Source of the DNA: Desulfopila sp. IMCC35006
GTDB taxonomy: Bacteria; Desulfobacterota; Desulfobulbia; Desulfobulbales; Desulfocapsaceae
NCBI RefSeq assembly: GCF_005116645.1
Contig: NZ_SWCM01000009.1
Location: 62,001-126,000 of the forward strand
DNA length: 64,000 nucleotides
Direction of reading: 5' to 3'
Part shown: positions 20,174-28,102 of the stretch, one piece after another
How the letters are laid out: every line of letters starts with the position of its first letter
How positions within the stretch are numbered: the first letter of the stretch is position 1
Notes under the pieces: generated by a model
The model's database searches: none
What the model was told of the DNA's origin: nothing
The model's input: the letters and a program-made list of their open reading frames with translations, nothing else
Made by a program: the position numbers and the translations under genes

Positions 20174-21346
20174 TCATGGGCAGATGGTATCATGGGAAGT
20201 GAACACACCACTCTCATCGATTTTCACAACGACCACGCATTTATTGGGGTTACCGGTGGCGTTGAAACTCAATGTCCCTGTTGCACCGGCAAAGCCTCGG
20301 ATATTGACCAGGGCATCTTTGACAAGCGTACGGTCGCGCACAAGATTGCCGGATAGTCCCCCGGTTTTTTTGATCGCCTCAAGCATTACCCGAAGAGCGT
20401 CCCAGGTCAGGGCCGCAGGGGCGTCTGGATTGTGTGCGTAGGCCTTCATATATGCATCGACGAATTCCTTATTCAGTCCTGTGGCGTTGCCCGGAGCATA
20501 ATTCGCGGTAAAAAACAAACCATTACAATCGGCACCGCACTCCCCCATGAGATCTCCGCCGGCCCAGGAATTGCTCCCCATAATCGGCATGGTCAATCCC
20601 ATTTTCTTAGCCTGCCGCACTATCAGAGGGACCTCATTATAATGCTGCGGCGTGAAGAGAAAATCCGCGCCGGAATTCTTGATGTGTTCGAGCTGTTTAC
20701 TGAAATCAACATCGCCGGTCCGAAATTCTTCAAAGGCGACGACCGAACCGGCACCGTTGGCGGCCTCAAAGGCCTCCTTAAAAGTCTTTGCCATTCCGCG
20801 CGGATACGCACTGGTGATATCGTACAGCACTGCTGCCTTGGTGGCGTTGAATTCACTGGCGGCAAATTTAGTGATCGCCGGCCCCTGAATGGTAAAAACA
20901 AAGCAGCTGCGAAAAACATACGGACGGTCCAGGGTCGTGGCCGGTGATGTGGACCAGGGAGAAATCATGGGGGTTGAGAAGGCTTGAGCCATCTGCCCCA
21001 TAGGAATCGCCTGCTGACTGCTCAGCCCGCCGACAATACCGAGCACGTTTTCCCGGCTGATCTGGCTGACCGTCAGACTCGACGCCTTCGTCGGATTGGA
21101 TTCATTATCGCCATAGACAAGTTCGATCTTATATTTTTTGCCACCGACTTCAATCCCCCCGGCCGCATCAAGATCTTTTTTTACCAGTTCCACTGCATTC
21201 TTGGAGTTGTTGCCGACAAGCTCAAACATTCCGGTCAAAGGCAGGATCACGCCAATCCGGATAGTTCCATTATCGGCCAGGAGATTGTGCTGCCCGGCAA
21301 CTGTTAAGACAAGGCTTAACAAGATTATACTGCTGACCTTCTTCAT
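20174..21346 (-). CDS. LivJ-like periplasmic ligand-binding protein in the chemosensory operon
   Basis: A 390-residue type I periplasmic binding protein of the branched-chain amino-acid family. The signal peptide is about MKKVSSIILLSLVLTVAGQHNLLA; the mature start TIRIGVILPLTGMFELVGNN is typical. No permease or ATPase is nearby; it sits 45 bases after the MCP gene and 39 bases before the double-receiver gene. The likely role is ligand capture for the MCP rather than transport, by analogy with binding-protein-dependent chemoreceptors. Confidence 0.88.
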   Translation of the reverse strand: MKKVSSIILLSLVLTVAGQHNLLADNGTIRIGVILPLTGMFELVGNNSKNAVELVKKDLDAAGGIEVGGKKYKIELVYGDNESNPTKASSLTVSQISRENVLGIVGGLSSQQAIPMGQMAQAFSTPMISPWSTSPATTLDRPYVFRSCFVFTIQGPAITKFAASEFNATKAAVLYDITSAYPRGMAKTFKEAFEAANGAGSVVAFEEFRTGDVDFSKQLEHIKNSGADFLFTPQHYNEVPLIVRQAKKMGLTMPIMGSNSWAGGDLMGECGADCNGLFFTANYAPGNATGLNKEFVDAYMKAYAHNPDAPAALTWDALRVMLEAIKKTGGLSGNLVRDRTLVKDALVNIRGFAGATGTLSFNATGNPNKCVVVVKIDESGVFTSHDTICP

Positions 21347-21391
21347 TCTTTTTCCTTTTTTAGCGGATGAAAAGTAAGGCTTCCCCGGCGA

Positions 21392-23629
21392 TTAAGCCGG
21401 CTGCTGTTCTTCGATCTGGAAGACTTCCACCGCCGACCGCAGATCTCGAGCTGTTCTGATCAACAGGCTCATTGAGGTGGCCGTATCCTGAGAGGACAGC
21501 GAAGATTCCCGACTGACCTCCCCGACACCTTCCATTGTCCTGGAAATCGTCTCCGACATCTTCACCTGGCTTGTCGTGGCAGTGGTAATCGCCTCAATCA
21601 GCTCGGACAGCTGGCTGGCAACATTTTCAATCTCCTGCAGCTTGTTATGGGCTCCGTCTGCAAGTTTTGTCCCCTGGACGACCTTACCGATACTTTCATC
21701 TATTCGGTTGGTTACATCTTTGATCTCCATCTGGATACTCTTCACCAGAAGCTCAATCTGCTTGGTCGAGTTACTCGAACTGTCCGCGAGACGCTGAACC
21801 TCATCCGCGACCACGGCAAAACCATGGCCGGCGTCGCCGGCCATGGCAGCCTGGATGGATGCATTCAGAGCGAGAATGGAGGTCCTGTCGGCAATATCAT
21901 CGATTATCTGAACGATGTTGCCGATTTCCAGCGAACTTTCACCAAGTCGTTTAATTGAACGCGCCGTCTCATTAATCTGTTCCCGGATCTCCACCATTGC
22001 CGTACTGGTTTCGCTAACTGCCAGGGCACCCTCCTGGGCATTTAATCTTGACGTTTTGGACACCGAGGCCGACTGAAGGGCATTATTGGCGACCTCCCGT
22101 ATCGACTTGACCATCTCTTCAATGGCCTCAACCGCATCAGCGACGCCCTTTGCCTGTAGAATGGTCTTTTCGGCAAGCCCCATGGTCTGGGTGGCAACCT
22201 GTTCGGAGGTAATATCTACCGATTCCGTTGCGGCCTTGACCTTACTGATGATGTCGGTGAACTGGTCGGCCATGGCGTTGAAGGAGTCGGCAATCGCCCC
22301 CGTCATATCCTCGGTCACCTCAGCCCGCGCGGTAAAATCACCATCAGAGAGTGCACTGATATCCTCAAGAAGCCTCATGATTGAATCCTGGATGCTGTCT
22401 CTTTCTTCCTGGCTCTGAATAAGGGTGGTGATATTATCCAGCATTGCATTCAGGGTTGTTGCCATGACACCAAGTTCATCGTTACTCACCACCTCGGTAC
22501 GGGCCTGATAATTGCCCATGCCGATTTCATCCAATAGTCCCATTATATGATTTACCTGAGTGGTTAAACCCCTGGACAGCCTGATCGCAATAAACACGCC
22601 GAGCAGGATGGAAACAATACCGACAACCAGGACAACTTTCATGACCAGGGAGGCGGAATGTTCCATAGCCGCCGTCGCCGCAGCCTCATTTTCCACCGCA
22701 TAATCGAGAACCGATTTAATTGCCGGTTCGGCGCGCTTGGCAGCCTCCTGATAGCCGCTGATTCGGGCAGCAATTATGCTATCCGTGTTTGCTACTTCGA
22801 CCAGCCATTTATCGAAATCGACCAATTGTTTCTTTAAGAGGTCTTTTGTTGCCGGAAGAGTAATCGACGCATCGATGAGCTTGTGCCACGCCGTTCTGCT
22901 CTCATTAACCCTGGCCAGGCTCTCTCTGTTCGGCGCGGCTAAATAATCTTGCAGACTGGCGTTCAGGCTGGAAAATGCTGTATTGACAGCAAGAGAATTA
23001 ACAGTGGCCGCGGTGGTACCAAGAATCTCCAGACTCTGCCGTAATTTAACCAACTCACCAAATTCCTTATCCACCCGTTTTTCGAGAATGTCGACCGTGC
23101 CAACAAAGGCGGTGAGATATTCATTGATGGAATCCATGGCCTGCTGTACCGCGTCAAGATCCTGGGTCGCAGTAGCCAATTGCTGGATCTGATACAGGGT
23201 CTGATACGCATCCCCTCCGGCTTTGACAAAGGGATCGAGGTAGAGCTCTTTGGCCTTACGGATGCCTATTCGTTCCTGATTGAGCAGAAAATCTTTTTCG
23301 TACCCCTGCATTATCCGGAGGGTTTTATCTGTTTCCAGACTCAACCGGGCTATTTTTCCCTGTACCCGAACCAATTCGTTAATAGTTTTTTGCGCGTACG
23401 TCTGAGAGATGATTGTGATGGCGATTACCACAAGGGTAAGAGCGATAAGCATCATAAACGACCACAGAAGCCTGGTGCGAATCTTCCCACCTCCAACCTT
23501 CGTAAAAACAATATCGTCATACCCTTCAGACTCATTAAAAACAATATTATCGTATACTTCAGGTTCTTTATTCGTCTCGTCCATCACATCTCCATAATGA
23601 TTATTACTGTCCTCGGTGGACATTTTCAT
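21392..23629 (-). CDS. PilJ-like methyl-accepting chemotaxis protein
   Basis: About 745 residues. The cytoplasmic N-tail contains a doubled motif (VYDNIVF and GYDDIVF). Then come a first membrane helix ([18 protein letters not shown]), a periplasmic helical-bundle sensor of about 240 residues, a second membrane helix ([18 protein letters not shown]), HAMP and HAMP-like repeats, and a signalling hairpin with the PilJ-type tip [30 protein letters not shown] region. Start is uncertain among 23638, 23629 and 23623 (GAGGG precedes all). It is the first gene of the Chp-like operon, and the adjacent LivJ-like protein may present its ligand. Confidence 0.9.
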   Translation of the reverse strand: MKMSTEDSNNHYGDVMDETNKEPEVYDNIVFNESEGYDDIVFTKVGGGKIRTRLLWSFMMLIALTLVVIAITIISQTYAQKTINELVRVQGKIARLSLETDKTLRIMQGYEKDFLLNQERIGIRKAKELYLDPFVKAGGDAYQTLYQIQQLATATQDLDAVQQAMDSINEYLTAFVGTVDILEKRVDKEFGELVKLRQSLEILGTTAATVNSLAVNTAFSSLNASLQDYLAAPNRESLARVNESRTAWHKLIDASITLPATKDLLKKQLVDFDKWLVEVANTDSIIAARISGYQEAAKRAEPAIKSVLDYAVENEAAATAAMEHSASLVMKVVLVVGIVSILLGVFIAIRLSRGLTTQVNHIMGLLDEIGMGNYQARTEVVSNDELGVMATTLNAMLDNITTLIQSQEERDSIQDSIMRLLEDISALSDGDFTARAEVTEDMTGAIADSFNAMADQFTDIISKVKAATESVDITSEQVATQTMGLAEKTILQAKGVADAVEAIEEMVKSIREVANNALQSASVSKTSRLNAQEGALAVSETSTAMVEIREQINETARSIKRLGESSLEIGNIVQIIDDIADRTSILALNASIQAAMAGDAGHGFAVVADEVQRLADSSSNSTKQIELLVKSIQMEIKDVTNRIDESIGKVVQGTKLADGAHNKLQEIENVASQLSELIEAITTATTSQVKMSETISRTMEGVGEVSRESSLSSQDTATSMSLLIRTARDLRSAVEVFQIEEQQPA

Positions 23630-24234
23630 TGCCCTCATGTCGCCGATTCTGATCCTGCGCAACCACACACCAGCTATTTATGGTTATTATTGAAAATAAT
23701 GTATAGGCTATCGTAAATCGGACGGCTTTTGCAAATTTTTTTTAACCCCGCAAATTATCTTTTGGGGACCCGCAGTTCCGCTACCAGCTAACCTGTATTT
23801 GCTGGCTTGCTGTCAAACAATGTTCCAGCAATTTCAACGAATACCACCGGTCTTATCTCCCGCGCCTGCAGTGCCCATGCATCGAAGAGATCCAATAAAT
23901 TTGCAAAATATTACGAGGAAAATGATTTCTTGACATATTTTGATCCATTGTGCGAAACTTATGCTACCGGGCTGGACGCCAGTTGCCTTGCAAAGAGGAA
24001 TATTGCTCGATTTCAGATGGTTACGCCACCAGCAGGTAACGTCGAAAGGAAGGTAATACATGGTACTCACGCCACGGTCGATCGACCAGCACGCCGGACA
24101 AAAAGGCCGGCAGCAAAACACTTATGCGAGCGAGCCCAAGACAAATTTCTCAATAAAAACGAAACCCATGGAGCAAGCGTTACGTCTCTCGGATGGCAGG
24201 CGAAACGATCTGCTCGATTTTAGAGGAAAAAAGT
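23630..24234. other. Divergent intergenic region between chemosensory operon and sensory cassette
   Basis: About 600 bases separating the minus-strand MCP operon from the plus-strand pseudo-receiver gene. Open frames here (for example 23807-24223) look accidental: odd composition, no ribosome site, no family. A TTGACA occurs at 23930-23935 without a matching -10. No repeat or hairpin stands out. Confidence 0.4.
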
Positions 24235-24834
24235 ATGATCCGGAAAATTCTCATCGTTAAATCAGACACATACTCAGCCTCTGCCCTCAAGGATTTACTT
24301 ACCGCGCACCATAATGTATTCGACTGCACTCTGGTAGATAATCGCAAAGAAGCGACAACTGCTTTGCAGCAACAAGCTTATACGCAAGTTGTCACCGCTC
24401 TAAAGATTCCCCGTATCTCTGATGGGTATGTCCTGCTCTCGCAACTCGCTGACAAACATATCCAAAGCAACAATATCATTGTTATTGTTGATGAAAAAAC
24501 TGACAGCGTCGTAGCCAGCATCAACTCAAGGGGGGTGGAGCACATTTTTCCGGCAAAGAACCTGGACGGGGTCGTAAAAATCCTGGTCGCAACAGCCGGA
24601 GCAGCCCCTTCCGGACATAAAAAAAATCAAGCAGACATTGCCGATGTCACCTATGACCTGGAAAAAGTTAAATCAGTGCTCAACTATGTCATGGGCCCTG
24701 TCGGCAACATGATCTTTGCAGATGTCATCGTCCGGTGGCACGACCACAACAACCTGAATGAGTTGCTGGAACTTATTAAAACCGAGATTAATGACCCTGA
24801 AAAAATTGCCCTTTTCCAAAGCCACCTCGACTGA
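24235..24834 (+). CDS. Pseudo-receiver protein with C-terminal helical domain
   Basis: A 199-residue protein. Residues 1 to about 120 have the receiver fold pattern (KILIVKSDTYSASALKDLL...), but the place of the phosphoacceptor Asp reads VVTALKIPRISDGY, with Ala where VVTDLKMP would be expected. It is therefore probably not phosphorylated in the normal way. The C-terminal 60 residues (VKSVLNYVMGPVGNMIFAD...) resemble the small domains seen after receivers in PilG-like or cyanobacterial regulators. The start is the ATG at 24235 behind AGAGGAAA. It lies between the Chp cluster and the HAMP sensor, so it may belong to either. Confidence 0.7.
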   Translation: MIRKILIVKSDTYSASALKDLLTAHHNVFDCTLVDNRKEATTALQQQAYTQVVTALKIPRISDGYVLLSQLADKHIQSNNIIVIVDEKTDSVVASINSRGVEHIFPAKNLDGVVKILVATAGAAPSGHKKNQADIADVTYDLEKVKSVLNYVMGPVGNMIFADVIVRWHDHNNLNELLELIKTEINDPEKIALFQSHLD

Positions 24835-24941
24835 AATTCTCGCGGTTAATGCAGTGCAATATTCTGCTTAAAACTATCGTAGCAACAGGTTTTATTGGCT
24901 GGGAAAACCGGGTCGAGCGCTTGCCCTTAATTCATAAAAAT

Positions 24942-25120
24942 ATTTTGTGATTACCACTAAATTTCAGCTGCATGGGGATATGAGGTGCCCTTTGCACGGG
25001 TGTTCCGCAGCCTGGATGGCTGCGGTCAAGCCCCCAGGGACGGGTTTATGGCGTCCCGTGAAAAGGGCTCCTCAATCCCTCTGGACCTTCTAAGCTGAAC
25101 TTTAGTGGTAATCACAAAAT
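24942..25120. repeat. Structured repeat element A (cloverleaf family)
   Basis: A 179-bp element. Its two ends are 28-bp inverted repeats with 27 matches (24942-24969 and 25093-25120, starting ATTTTGTGATTACCACTAAA). Inside, a second pairing (GCCCTTTGCACGGG with CCCGTGAAAAGGGC) leads to two small hairpins: CCGCAGCC/GGCTGCGG at 25005-25025 and GGGACG/CGTCCC at 25037-25057. The core GGATGGCTGCGG...CCCAGGGA is shared with elements B and C. The rest of the 24835-25245 gap holds the promoter at 25124-25153. Confidence 0.88.
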
Positions 25121-25123
25121 AAT

Positions 25124-25153
25124 TTGACATGCAAATATTTTAAAACCTATACT
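25124..25153 (+). promoter_or_regulatory. Sigma70-type promoter of the sensory cassette
   Basis: TTGACA at 25124-25129 and TATACT at 25148-25153 with an 18-base spacer, about 90 bases before the ATG at 25246. It begins four bases after the right end of repeat element A. An imperfect AAAAGCTT inverted repeat lies in the leader near 25170-25197. Confidence 0.65.
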
Positions 25154-25245
25154 TTACGGAAGAACTTGAAATTAAAAGCTTAATGAAAAAAGCTTTTTGG
25201 GGACCACTTTAAGAAATTGAAAAGACATTTTACAGGAGTTTGTTT

Positions 25246-26211
25246 ATGGAGGTTATTTGTGGAAAATGTGACAGAAAACATAATATCGACGAGAAACGTA
25301 TTAAAGGTGCAGCAGTAAAATTTGCCTGTCTGCAATGCGGTCATACAATCAGTGTCAAAAAGAGCACGACCAGCAAATCTCCTTCGGCTTCTCCTGCACA
25401 AGGGGTTGCTTCCAGCACCAATAAAATCGTTGGCCGGGGAGCAGGCCTGTCGGTCAGAACCTATCTGCTATTGACCATGGCCGTAGGCTTTATAGTTCTA
25501 ACCGGTACTTTCACCTTTCTCGCTTTACGCTATGTTCCCGATATCATAGGTAATCAGATAGAATTGAGAACTCAGGCCATCACCAGTGCCTTTAGTGGCG
25601 GAATTCAAAAACCGCTGCTGCTGCGCGATTATCTGCAGGTAAACAAGGAAGCCAAACGAACGAGCCAGTTGCCGGGGGTAGCCTATGCGGCGGTGGTGAA
25701 CCAAAAAGGTATCGTTGTTGGTGGGTTTTTCAGTGATTTATCCAGGTTTGACAAGGACTTCGCCAATATCATCAAATTAAAAGGTTTTCCGGTAGATGTT
25801 CTTAATCAGAATAAGCTTGCTGCCGGCATGGAGAGAAAGAACGCCAGGATCACCATGGGAGGGCAGACTATTTTTGATGAGGTAACTCCTATTCCAGACA
25901 CCGGTGGCCAGGTCCATGTGGGTATTTATGTTTCGGAAGTCGATGAGGCGATCCGCAAGGCGGTTTTTTCCCCCCTGACGCTCTCCCTTACGGTTGGTGT
26001 TCTGCTTTTTGGATTTGGTATTTTTGTCATGACAAGTCAGTCAATTACCAAACCGATGGAGAGCTTGACAGATGTGGTAAACCGCATCAGTCTCGGCGAG
26101 ATGGACCTTGCCGTTCAACCAAGTGGACCTCGGGAAATGCGCGAACTCTGTTCCGCTTTTGACCGCATGCATCAATCCGTTAAATACATCATGAACAGAC
26201 TTAATAAATAG
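25246..26211 (+). CDS. Membrane sensor with N-terminal zinc ribbon and C-terminal HAMP, no output domain
   Basis: A 321-residue protein. Residues 1-38 form a MJ0042-type zinc ribbon (CGKC ... CLQCG). A Ser/Lys-rich linker follows, then a first membrane helix near 65-88 (LLLTMAVGFIVLTGTFTFLAL), an extracytoplasmic sensor of about 140 residues, a second helix (LSLTVGVLLFGFGIFVMT) and a HAMP domain ending the protein (SITKPMESLTDVVNRISLGEMD). No kinase, cyclase or MCP domain follows. Start: ATG 25246 behind AGGAG at 25234. It is followed by two binding proteins, which are its likely partners. Confidence 0.8.
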   Translation: MEVICGKCDRKHNIDEKRIKGAAVKFACLQCGHTISVKKSTTSKSPSASPAQGVASSTNKIVGRGAGLSVRTYLLLTMAVGFIVLTGTFTFLALRYVPDIIGNQIELRTQAITSAFSGGIQKPLLLRDYLQVNKEAKRTSQLPGVAYAAVVNQKGIVVGGFFSDLSRFDKDFANIIKLKGFPVDVLNQNKLAAGMERKNARITMGGQTIFDEVTPIPDTGGQVHVGIYVSEVDEAIRKAVFSPLTLSLTVGVLLFGFGIFVMTSQSITKPMESLTDVVNRISLGEMDLAVQPSGPREMRELCSAFDRMHQSVKYIMNRLNK

Positions 26212-26220
26212 GCTGCTTTT

Positions 26221-27093
26221 ATGCAAAATAACTTTGAAACAATAATGAAACCTGCAAAAATTCGATGTATCGTGGCGATATTTTTATACATCCTGGTCTG
26301 CAGTCATTTTAGCCTTGCGACTGAATATAAGCTCTCCATGCTGCCTCGATATTCTACGGAAGAAATTAACAAAAGAATTATTCCCCTGGCAAAATACCTG
26401 ACAAAACAGACAGGGATGCAGATCGAACCCACCCTGACTGCAAGTTTTGGTCAGTATTCAAAGCAACTTTCCTCGGGAAATATAAATATCGGATTCGAAA
26501 ATCCCTATATTTATGTCATGGCGGCCGGTCAACATGAGGTCATTGCCATGGCGGTAAAAGGAGAAGATGGGGATAAAGGAGATGGTGGCGATAAATTTCG
26601 CGGGATAATTATCACCCGGGCAGACAGCTCTCTGCAGACTATTGAAGATTTAAAGGGTAAGAAGATTGCCATTGTCGGTTACACCAGCGCAGGTGGTTTT
26701 CTCTCCCAGAAATTAACCCTCGTGCAACACCAAATTGATCTGTCCAAAGAATGTACTATTGAAGAAGCTCCTGAAAATAAACAGGAAAATGTAATTCTCG
26801 CCGTGTATACAGGTGATGTTGACGCCGGTTTTATTCGGGAATCAGCCCTGAATCAGGTTGATGAGTTCGTACCACCGGGAGCAATTCGAATTCTGCAGTC
26901 TACCGAATGGCTGCCTAACTGGGCACTGTCAGTCAGCAGCAATATGCCGGTTGATGATAAGGCAAAGATAATTCAGGCGATCCGGGATCTCAAGCCAGGC
27001 GATCCGGTCTTGAAGGCTTTAAAAGTCAATGCCTTACGGCCTGCACAAGACAATGAGTACGACCCGGTACGAATCGCCGCAGGTCTTAAATAA
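26221..27093 (+). CDS. PhnD-like phosphate/phosphonate-type binding protein, paralogue 1
   Basis: A 290-residue periplasmic binding protein of the PhnD/type 2 family with an N-terminal signal peptide ending near SHFSLA. Typical features are YKLSMLPRYSTEEINKRIIPLAKYL, GFENPYIYV, DLKGKKIAIVGYTSAGGFLSQKL and DAGFIRESAL. A charged insert GEDGDKGDGGDK (about residue 117) is absent from its neighbour. It is 9 bases after the HAMP sensor gene. No PhnC/PhnE transporter genes are present, so a sensory role is more likely than uptake. Confidence 0.85.
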   Translation: MQNNFETIMKPAKIRCIVAIFLYILVCSHFSLATEYKLSMLPRYSTEEINKRIIPLAKYLTKQTGMQIEPTLTASFGQYSKQLSSGNINIGFENPYIYVMAAGQHEVIAMAVKGEDGDKGDGGDKFRGIIITRADSSLQTIEDLKGKKIAIVGYTSAGGFLSQKLTLVQHQIDLSKECTIEEAPENKQENVILAVYTGDVDAGFIRESALNQVDEFVPPGAIRILQSTEWLPNWALSVSSNMPVDDKAKIIQAIRDLKPGDPVLKALKVNALRPAQDNEYDPVRIAAGLK

Positions 27094-27153
27094 TGCTCCC
27101 GGCAGCCTGCAGGCTCATTGTCAAAAACAAATACAACATCTCTCTATATTACC

Positions 27154-27966
27154 ATGAAAAAATCACTTTTTTGGGCACTGCTTCTACTCTGCCTCAGTAT
27201 CCGCTCCGTGTCTGCGGAAAACTATAAATTCTCTATGCTACCCCGATATTTTCCGGAAAAACTCACTGCGATGACCTCTCCGCTGGTGGATTATCTCAGC
27301 CTGGAGACCGGCAATAAATTTGAGCTCATTCTGACGGATAACTTCGCCGATTATGAGAATCAGGTCCGAAAAGGCAATTTTGCGATTAGCTACGAAAATC
27401 CTTTAGTTTATGTAAATGTAGCAGCCACCCATGAGGTTATTGCCACAGCCCTGAAAGGCAAAGGCAAGGATAAGTTCCGGGGAATCATCATAGCCAGACC
27501 CGATTCCGGCATCACAAACTTTTCCGACCTGAAGGGCAAAAAAGTCATGATCGTCAGCGCAACCTCGGCCGGCGGATTTTTATCTCAAAAACTGAGTTTT
27601 CAAAAATTGGGACTTGACGTAAATCGAGACTGCGATCTGGTGGAGGCAACCGCTAATCGACAGGAAAACGTAATCATTGCCGTCAGTATCGGCGAAGTTG
27701 ACGCTGGTTTTATCCGCGAATCCGCCCTTCATCAAGCAGATGAGTTCATCACTCCGGGTTCAGTGAAAATAATTGCCGAGACGGCCTGGCTGCCGAACTG
27801 GGCTGTATCCGTCAACAGGAACTTACCGACAGAACACAAAGAAGCTCTGCGTACGGCCCTTCTCAAACTGAACAAGGAGGACAGGGTGATGCAGGCCATG
27901 GAGCTGGATGGTTTCAAACCGGCCAAAGATTCAGATTATGATGTAATACGCCAGGTGATCAACTAG
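27154..27966 (+). CDS. PhnD-like binding protein, paralogue 2
   Basis: A 270-residue paralogue of the preceding gene; the two share YKxSMLPRY, ENPxxYV, GKGKDKFRGIIIARPDS, SAGGFLSQKL, VDAGFIRESAL and WLPNWA(L/V)SV. The signal peptide is about MKKSLFWALLLLCLSIRSVSA from the ATG at 27154; a TTG at 27118 could add 12 residues. The tandem copy suggests duplication and perhaps two related ligands. A strong hairpin 29 bases downstream closes the operon. Confidence 0.85.
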   Translation: MKKSLFWALLLLCLSIRSVSAENYKFSMLPRYFPEKLTAMTSPLVDYLSLETGNKFELILTDNFADYENQVRKGNFAISYENPLVYVNVAATHEVIATALKGKGKDKFRGIIIARPDSGITNFSDLKGKKVMIVSATSAGGFLSQKLSFQKLGLDVNRDCDLVEATANRQENVIIAVSIGEVDAGFIRESALHQADEFITPGSVKIIAETAWLPNWAVSVNRNLPTEHKEALRTALLKLNKEDRVMQAMELDGFKPAKDSDYDVIRQVIN

Positions 27967-27994
27967 TCATTCTAAAAACCAATCTTATACTCAA

Positions 27995-28026
27995 AAGAGG
28001 ATGTTCAGAATACTGAACATCCTCTT
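27995..28026 (+). terminator. Terminator of the sensory cassette
   Basis: A perfect 14-bp stem (AAGAGGATGTTCAG / CTGAACATCCTCTT) with an AATA loop. It is 29 bases after the stop of the second PhnD-like gene. The T run after it is short (TTGTTGATT). Confidence 0.75.
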
Positions 28027-28102
28027 GTTGATTACAGCTCTCTTATCAGTAAGGAACCGCGATTTTCCGGTTGGTAGATTTTTTCAATTACCGCACATTC
28101 GG

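Noticed and set aside
23807-24223. Plus-strand frame of 138 codons before the pseudo-receiver gene
   Set aside because: No ribosome site, odd composition, no recognisable domain, and a competing minus-strand frame covers the same bases; treated as intergenic.
24942-25120. tRNA or tRNA-like gene, suggested by the cloverleaf shape
   Set aside because: No anticodon arm, T-loop or CCA-type features; stems are far too long and the family repeats with unrelated stem sequences.
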